Below are positions 57,475 through 64,000 of a DNA stretch of 64,000 nt, one piece after another. This DNA is from Arthrinium phaeospermum (lineage: Eukaryota; Ascomycota; Sordariomycetes; Amphisphaeriales; Apiosporaceae), in NCBI GenBank assembly GCA_006503535.1, contig QYRS01000008.1, positions 1,364,001 through 1,428,000 on the forward strand, read 5' to 3'. Within the stretch, counting starts at the first letter, position 1; each line of letters opens with the position of its first letter. Made by a program: the position numbers and the translations under genes. The notes under the pieces are model-generated. The model saw nothing but the letters and a program-made list of their open reading frames with translations. It did not search any database and was not told the DNA's origin.

Positions 57475-60400
57475 GTGGCTGAATCAGTTCGCTATGTGCT
57501 GGCAATCCACTCCGTAGACCGTCGGGCTGTGCGGTGATTGGGCCGGAAGCGCACTACGCCATGCCATGTAAACAACGGTAACCATGTCTGTTCTGCCCTG
57601 TCTGTCATGTCATGACTGACTGACGGACTGCCCTGGGCTGCCAGGACCATTGTCAAACGTCGGCCAAGACCTAAGTAAGCTGCAGGAGCTGTGACTGCAA
57701 CCAAGGCAAGGTGCAGGGTAGCTAGGGTCCCGGAATGGGCAGTTGGGTGCAGGCTACTGCATGCCTACTGCACGCTCTTCCCATTGCTTCCGCTTTCGGG
57801 TCACCTCGGTCACTTGTCATCTGGTACCATTCGGATGGAGCGCCCTACGTCCTTACGAGCTTAACCTACGAGCCTACGAGCTGCTGCCGGGCTACTTTCT
57901 GACGCTGCTGCAGGGCTTCTGCAACCACAAAAGCCAAATCGACCGCCAGCGTCTTGCATTTCTTCGCACTGCACGGCATGGCCAGCGGGGCTCTCCCTGC
58001 CACCGATGCCCCATCCCAACACATAGCTGCCGGGGTGATGCTTATTCACACAGCAACCAAGGAGGAACCGTTTCCAAGTAGAAGCCGTGATTCGGCGAAC
58101 CAGCCCAGCCCGCACCCGCCCAATCTCCAAAAGTCTGGTACCGTTGCTGTTAAACAGAAACACTGTTTCTTCTGCGGTGTCAATGCTTTCCACGCTTCGC
58201 TGCTTTCGACGAAGAAGCGAGTTTCAGGCCTGCAGAAAAGCTCTTCCACGGTGCGATTCAATTCCCACAGGGCTGGTCATCAATTAATCGTTCGACGCCT
58301 GCGCCTTAGTGCACACAGTATCGTATCCGACAAGGACAGAAAGCATATATATCGGGGATATATGTAACTCAGCCGTTCGGCAGTTTGGATCGTCGAACTG
58401 TAGGTACGGTGCGGCAAATGGGAAAGGCTTCCCGCCCCGCAAGTACTCAGACCTGTAAACCCCAGCCTGTTCCAGGCCTGCGACAACGGGACTGCGTAAT
58501 TTGCAATATTGAAGGGTCCGGAACCCGTTGTTGGACCCCTGGAGCTATACGGGCGAGGGCATCGTCAATCGTTGGGGAGATTTCACGTGTGGATGGAACT
58601 GCGTGTCTCACGACATGATGAGAGCTGTTGGCTTTGCATCGCGGCATTCCTGCTCTAGCGAGATGTTGGCTCGGAGGTAAGCGTCATTCCCAATGGCTGC
58701 CGGGGCTCTCGCGTTCGAGAACACCGCCTCCGGGGCAGCCCAGGAGCCATTGACAGCTGAAAGCTTTTGCGTTGGCGCTGGACAAACGCCTGGAATGGGT
58801 GTGCGTGCGTTCCATTCTGTTGGATCCCAGAGCCTAGCTCCTGTCGCCGTCGTCTGGCTTCGGGGGCAAGTGAAGCACGCCGTGCTATTTGTCTGCCAGA
58901 CCGACTTTTGTCTCTGGTCAGCATACTCAAAATTAATCTATCTCGAAACAAACTCCTCGATTCGCTCGGCCAATCTCGCCTTCTGAGCCCGTTCGTCTCA
59001 GCCGCCCAAAATGAACCCCAGACCGCACAGTTTGGGCGCAGAACTGCCCTACATGTAAGCCGCTGTAAGCCCAGGTGACCAGGCCCTCAGACGAACTGGC
59101 TGCACGATCCTGCTGGGGTATTTCCCAAAGCGGAAGTAGCCCACAATGCGGCGCTTGGCGATCGCCCTGCTTCCTCTGGCTGTGGCCGCCTACCACTAGT
59201 ATCTGAGTATCTGTCTGTACGTATTGTATGCAGCTGCAAGGGCGAGAGTCTATGCAAAAGCCTATTGCCCGCCTGGCGAAACAGACCGTGGAGGAATTCT
59301 GGTTTGACAGAAATAGTTCGTGAGCCAATTTTGGCAGTCCGGGTCTAAAGGGATAGATTAGAAATAGAAGCCGGCGTCGAGCCCGGCTTGGGTCGGCGAT
59401 TCCCATTAAATGTTCGTAAAGGACATGCAGGCCTGGCCCTGCCCTGGAGCTGAGGTTATCTCTAGTGTGAGCTCACCCAGCAACGCCCTCGAGGAGCCCG
59501 CTATCGTGACATAACTTGCATATAATGCTTGCAGGTCTTTAGGAATGGCAAATGACGGACGGAATACGCTGCTCGCTGTGTCCCAGATACAGGGCAGATG
59601 CACACTCGCTAACAGTCCGCGGTAACGAAAAGAAATGTCTCAAAGAAGGAGGAGGCTGGATATTGTCTCACCAGTATACCTACGCCGTTCTTTTTTTCTT
59701 TCGTTATTGATTACCACCGGTCCGGTCAGTTAGGTACATACATGCATTGAAGTTGAGCATGAGTGCATCGGTGATCAGACGAGATGTAATTGCGTGATCT
59801 AGCAATAAGAATTCTGGGTACTCGTACCGCAGATCTGGGCAGCCGGTGCCTACAGCCGAGCTTACACTGCCAAACTGTGTGGTTTGTGCAGTGTGTGTGC
59901 CTACTCCATCGCCGGTTTGGGCGGGCAGGTAACGGATTAGGAAACGAGCTGGCACCATGAAACCTGCCTGCTTGACGGACAGGGTTTCAAGGACAGACTG
60001 ACAGGACGAGATGGCGCCGCGATTCGTCAGCGTCAGCCGAGTCGATGCGAGTCCTTGATTCCGGGCTGTGACCTCGAATTCAGGGCTACGGTGCATTGGT
60101 CCGGGGGGTGCAAATGGGACTCGGGGTGCAATGATGGGGGGCAGAATGGCACGCATTACTGCATTGAGCGCTTGCAACTATTAGCGGTAACAGCTGGAAT
60201 GGCCGATTCAGGTTTTTGGCAGTGGTTGTAACAATCAATATGATGTAACCAGCTCCTGCCCTCTGTTTCCTAGAGCATGGCATGTAGTAGGCGAGCCCCA
60301 GACAGTGGGCAATTGGCCCTTGGGATAGCGTAGTATTCGACCAGCTTGCCAGCTAGCGAGGAAACGCCTGGTTCCACAGGGTTGCAAGACCAGCGCTTAG

Positions 60401-60540
60401 CGGGTTTTGTTAGCTCGATGGATGGGCCATACTTAGAAGTTGCTATTAGCAGCAGCACTTGAGCAGTAGCCAGCAGCCAGCGCCAGGAACAGGTACCGTC
60501 ACCCATGCCAGGGCGCCAGCAAGAGCGCCCCATGCATGCC

Positions 60541-60564
60541 ATGCCCATGCCCATGCCCATGCCC
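60541..60564. repeat. (ATGCCC)4 hexamer tandem repeat
   Basis: Four perfect ATGCCC units, preceded by related CATGC strings. Confidence 0.9.
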
Positions 60565-61949
60565 AGCTTGCTGCTGCTGCCCCTCCCTCATCCCACCCAC
60601 CAGCGAAGGCCCCCGGCCCCTGTAGGTGACAGCGGTTGAAAACGCAACTAGCGTTTGCTTCTGTCTGCTCAGTAAATAAGTGCGTTGTAGCACTACAGTG
60701 CACACCAAATTGCCCCTGACAACGCTGTCCCAGGCGTTTTTCCTGTGCTGAACAGCAATTGTCTCTGCTCTCCACCTTACTGTCCCAGGCCGTCCAACAA
60801 AAGGCACGGTTGCCCACGGTCACTTTTGTAAGTTTCCCTTTCCTCACTCATCCGGCCTTGAAGTCGACAAGCTTCAGCCTACCGCCGTGCCGCCTTTCCC
60901 CCCCCTCCGACAAAGCACACTAGACACGATCCTTTGGGCATAGACGTGTTCAACATAATCGACAACCCCCGAAGCATCAAAGAGAAAGAGCCTTGGTGGT
61001 TTTCCTGACTCGATCCTGATTGGACGTGTGTGTGTTGGTCCCGCAGTTCGCCATATCGACTTCCGTGGTTGTGTGAACGAACGTGCTACGCGTGAACCAA
61101 TCCCGCTAAGATCTGGACCTGCCAGTGTTGCCCATTAACACTCGTAGAGCCTCTACAACCTCTCTTCTTCTGTGCAAGGAAAGGCGGCAATTCGCATTTA
61201 TCTAGTCCTCTTGGCTGGCTCTTTCTACATCTACTACATACAACCCGACTGCTGCTGTTTCGAGTTTCAACCAGAAAAAGAATCTGTGGGCAGTCTTACT
61301 TATACCGACACAGTACCGACAGCCTCTATTCAACACGGCCCCCCGTTGCCTGGCAGCTGTTTGTATCCACGATCAGCAATCCCACCAACCAGCATCGCAG
61401 AGAGCTTGGACAACGACGAGCTGAACCTCTCAGTTCACCCTTCAAGTTCCCTGCCTCCCGCCCGAACATCTACAGTTCCTCCATATACACAACCTACTCC
61501 ATCTCTTCCGCCGGCCAATGCCATTGTGACAGCTTGTTGCACTTCGAACCGACGACCCCTCCCACCGAACCTCTTCGACGTCGTCCCAACTCGCCCACCC
61601 TCACTTGCGGACCTGTTAGCTCAGTTTCTGCGCCTTGAAACTCCAGTTACAGCAACAAGCAACAGGAGACATATAGATCGATATTTGGTAGAGATCCATG
61701 CCACCAAGCAGAAATCTCAGCTTTACGAAAACTACCTCATCCTTCGACCCGTCTTTCGTATACAGACTTGTACGAGTGAAAGCATTCATTAATTGTGGCG
61801 ACATCTTCCACTCTTTTGACTGGCCAGCTGCTTTCCTGAATAGGCAATTCCGAGGAGTATAGTTACGGCCGTACATCCTCATCTGCTCGTCTATTCCCGG
61901 CATTCACTAGTAATAGAAGCAAGGCCTTCACTACCCAACTACCGCAAAC

Positions 61950-63713
61950 ATGGACGCCTCATCACCGCTGGCTGCCATGCACCCGGCACCTCCTCCCACC
62001 TGGGGCCAGTCTCATGACATTTACCGGTCACACTCTCACTATAATAATTCGAATCCCTTCGGATCTGCCCTTAACATTAGGGATCACCTCCAACGGTCTA
62101 AACCCGACTACTTCAGTTTGAAGTCTGCTCGCGGCTCATCTCCCACTGCCAGCTTGGCTGCTGATCTGTCCCAGAACTTCAGGATAGATGCCGAGGGAAG
62201 GTAAGAACATAGCCTTCCAGTGCTGCCAGGGGATGTATCCGAAGACTGACTTAAACTGACTAGCCCGCGATTCCCGACTCCCCGACGAGCGTTGTTCACT
62301 TCCAACATGATGGGCGGTATTGAGGGCAGAGAGTACATCACTACGCCGCCTTTGCCAGCTTCGTCATCTCCTGTACCCATGAGTGTGGGCGACATGATGG
62401 AGATGGATATATCACCACTCCCTCACAAATCTTTATACCCCAATGCATCTATCCAGGTTACTTCACCTACGCCTGGGGAGATGATTGATGATGATGACGA
62501 TGATGATTCAATGATGATGGAGTCGCCGATCGCTATGTCTCGCCCACCTTCAATGACAACCCTCGAGCCCCCGAAGCCTCTGGTAACCGATAGCAGAAAG
62601 CGACTGGCACTTCGACGTCCCTCGCTGTCGAGGGCCAAGGGCCACTCTGCAATTGGTATCACGGGCCGGTCACATGCCGAAAACCAGCTGAGTGCTTTCC
62701 GATTCGGCTCTGAGAACCGTGTGCCTTCCGGTCTCTCTCTTGGCGAGTGCTTCCAAGACTCGCCTCCTCAATTACGTCGGCCGCAGACCGCCAACAGCCC
62801 TGACTCTAACGAGCCAGCCTCATTACGCCCTAAACCTCAGTTCGCTAGCCTTACGGGTACCCGCAATGGTTCTCCGATCAGCAGTCACTCTCGGCGACCA
62901 TCAAACCCCTTTCAGCGACGACCCCGCCAATACCGTCGATCACTGAGCATGTTTGAGAACCCTGCTGATCTCGTCAAGCCAAAGAAGGAAGAGCCCGTGC
63001 CTGCGAGCTCGCTGCAGTCGGTCATGGACATTGAGGATGTGCAAGACCCTGGTCTCCCTCACTTCTTCCCCGAGGGCGACAACGAATGCAGTATACCTCG
63101 TATTTCCCGAGAAACATTCCTTGACGTCATGGATGGGAAGTACAGCCAGGAGTATACCCAACGTATGGTCATTGACTGCCGTTTTGAGTACGAGTACGAA
63201 GGTGGCCACATTGACGGCGCGATAAACTACAATGACAAGGAGTTGCTGGCGCGCCACCTTTTCGAGCAGCCCATGGAGGGAAAAGTGTTGCTCATCTTCC
63301 ACTGCGAGTACTCGGCACATCGCGCACCGTTAATGGCCCGTCACATCCGTTCCGAAGACCGAACCGTCAACGCCGAGCACTACCCTCACTTGACTTATCC
63401 AGAGGTGTATCTCCTTGACGGTGGCTACAGCGAGTTCTTTATAGAACACCCTTCGCGCTGCTATCCGCAGTCATACGTCGAGATGAACGATTCGGAGCAT
63501 GTGATGACATGTGAGCGAGAAATGGGCAAGCTCCAACAAAAGCGCAAAGGCCTCAACCGCGCCAGGACCTTCGCCTTTGGCGCACGAGAGTCCATGATCG
63601 ACGAGTCACCCACCGCCCCTGGCAGGTGCCATGACTCACCTGGCAGCATGATTGGCAACTCGCCGATCCTGGGTGTCGACCGAACAACAACCCGCCGCAT
63701 GGCATCCTATTGA
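61950..63713 (+). CDS. M-phase inducer tyrosine phosphatase, CDC25/NimT type
   Basis: Activates the mitotic CDK by removing inhibitory phosphate from Tyr15, driving entry into mitosis. Exons 61950-62200 and 62264-63713 (63-base intron) give 566 residues. The N-terminal 300 residues are disordered and rich in SP/TP sites (ISPLPHKSL, TSPTPGEM), suited to CDK and Polo regulation. An acidic Asp run sits near residue 165. The rhodanese-fold catalytic domain covers about residues 350-490: FLDVMDGKYSQEY, CRFEYEYEGGHIDGAIN, then the active-site loop HCEYSAHRAP with Cys431 and Arg437. VYLLDGGYSEFF follows. The loop is the C-x5-R form with Glu432, as in CDC25 enzymes. The C-terminal tail carries further SP sites. 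Upstream is a long gene-poor region with a possible upstream ORF. Confidence 0.95.
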
Positions 63714-64000
63714 TCATATAATCAAGGACCACTTTAGGCCCATATTAATCACAGCCTTGTTTGCTGCTGGAGTCTAGAGTCAGGAGTTTGATTGTTCATT
63801 CTATAATACCCGCACCTTCACCAAAGTCTGCTCGGTGCAATTTGCATCCACGAAGGCATGCGTTACTATTGCCCTTGCACATTCTGCAAGCTTTCTATTT
63901 TTTCGTCCATTATACCCTTTCAGTTCGGCATTAGACGGACGCATTGGCATAGCATTCTGGTCACCGACATCGCCTTGAGCTTTCGTTGGATCCGGTATCT

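Larger units (their letters stand above)
54425..61949. other. 7.5-kb gene-poor region upstream of the CDC25 homologue
   Basis: No supported coding exon on either strand. Open frames of 130-160 codons (for example 58933-59406 and 59704-60177 on the minus strand) show no motif and no splice logic. The tract includes an AT-rich CATAAC island and a hexamer repeat, listed separately. From about 60880 the + strand is pyrimidine-rich. A 206-codon open frame (61172-61792), rich in Pro and Ser, ends 158 bases before the CDC25 start and is best read as leader or upstream ORF. The rest may be long regulatory DNA, non-coding RNA or decayed sequence. Confidence 0.5.

Noticed and set aside
58933..59406. 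157-codon minus-strand open frame
   Set aside because: No motif, no splice context and overlapping open frames on the other strand.
61172..61792. 206-codon open frame before the CDC25-type gene as an independent protein gene
   Set aside because: Pro/Ser-rich translation of a pyrimidine-rich leader with no domain; treated as leader or upstream ORF.

Overview
The window is nuclear DNA of a filamentous ascomycete. Genes carry short introns (about 50-90 bases, a few of 200-320) with GT(A/N)NGT donors and CTAAY-type branch points. Coding sequence is GC-rich, and several proteins are of the Pezizomycotina type. I lean towards Sordariomycetes from the form of the acetolactate synthase and glycerol-3-phosphate dehydrogenase, but I cannot name a genus. 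No rRNA, tRNA, CRISPR array or intact known transposon was recognised.

Layout, left to right. After 2.3 kb without a gene comes INO1 (2349-4110, +), then a conserved-looking unknown protein (4891-6126, +). An OB-fold/zinc-ribbon protein resembling MEIOB follows (6317-7997, -), then a large disordered single-TM protein (9280-12576, -). Next are NAD-dependent glycerol-3-phosphate dehydrogenase (14256-15725, +), a membrane-anchored gamma-glutamylcyclotransferase-like protein (16109-17422, -) and a spliced D-galactonate dehydratase (17927-19242, -). Acetolactate synthase ILV2 (21164-23364, +) precedes a 2.0-kb block bounded by a perfect 23-bp inverted repeat, with one unknown gene in the middle (24507-25253, -). 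Then come ATP1 (26996-29321, +) and NAD(P)H-hydrate dehydratase (30168-31396, +).

A 6.2-kb gene-poor stretch leads to an unknown 645-residue protein (37600-39537, +), an AT-hook protein (39801-40937, -), the SPX-ankyrin-GDPD protein GDE1 (42301-45668, +), proteasome alpha subunit PRE10/alpha-type 3 (46583-47609, +), a secreted BBE-type FAD oxidase (48060-50415, -) and POL5/MYBBP1A (51305-54424, -). A 7.5-kb gene-poor stretch then leads to the CDC25-type phosphatase (61950-63713, +).

Most genes are housekeeping and act independently; there is no secondary-metabolite cluster. Two lipid-linked themes recur: inositol (INO1) and glycerophosphodiester/glycerol-3-phosphate metabolism (GPD, GDE1). 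Mitochondrial functions recur too (ATP1, ILV2, possibly a dual-targeted GPD). The most unusual structure is the inverted-repeat-bounded block at 23854-25872. Other points worth a look are the natural Val at the sulfonylurea-site proline of ILV2, four CACCTG boxes packed just upstream of the GPD TATA box, internal duplications in the AT-hook protein, and the PIP-like and zinc-ribbon motifs of the MEIOB-like protein.
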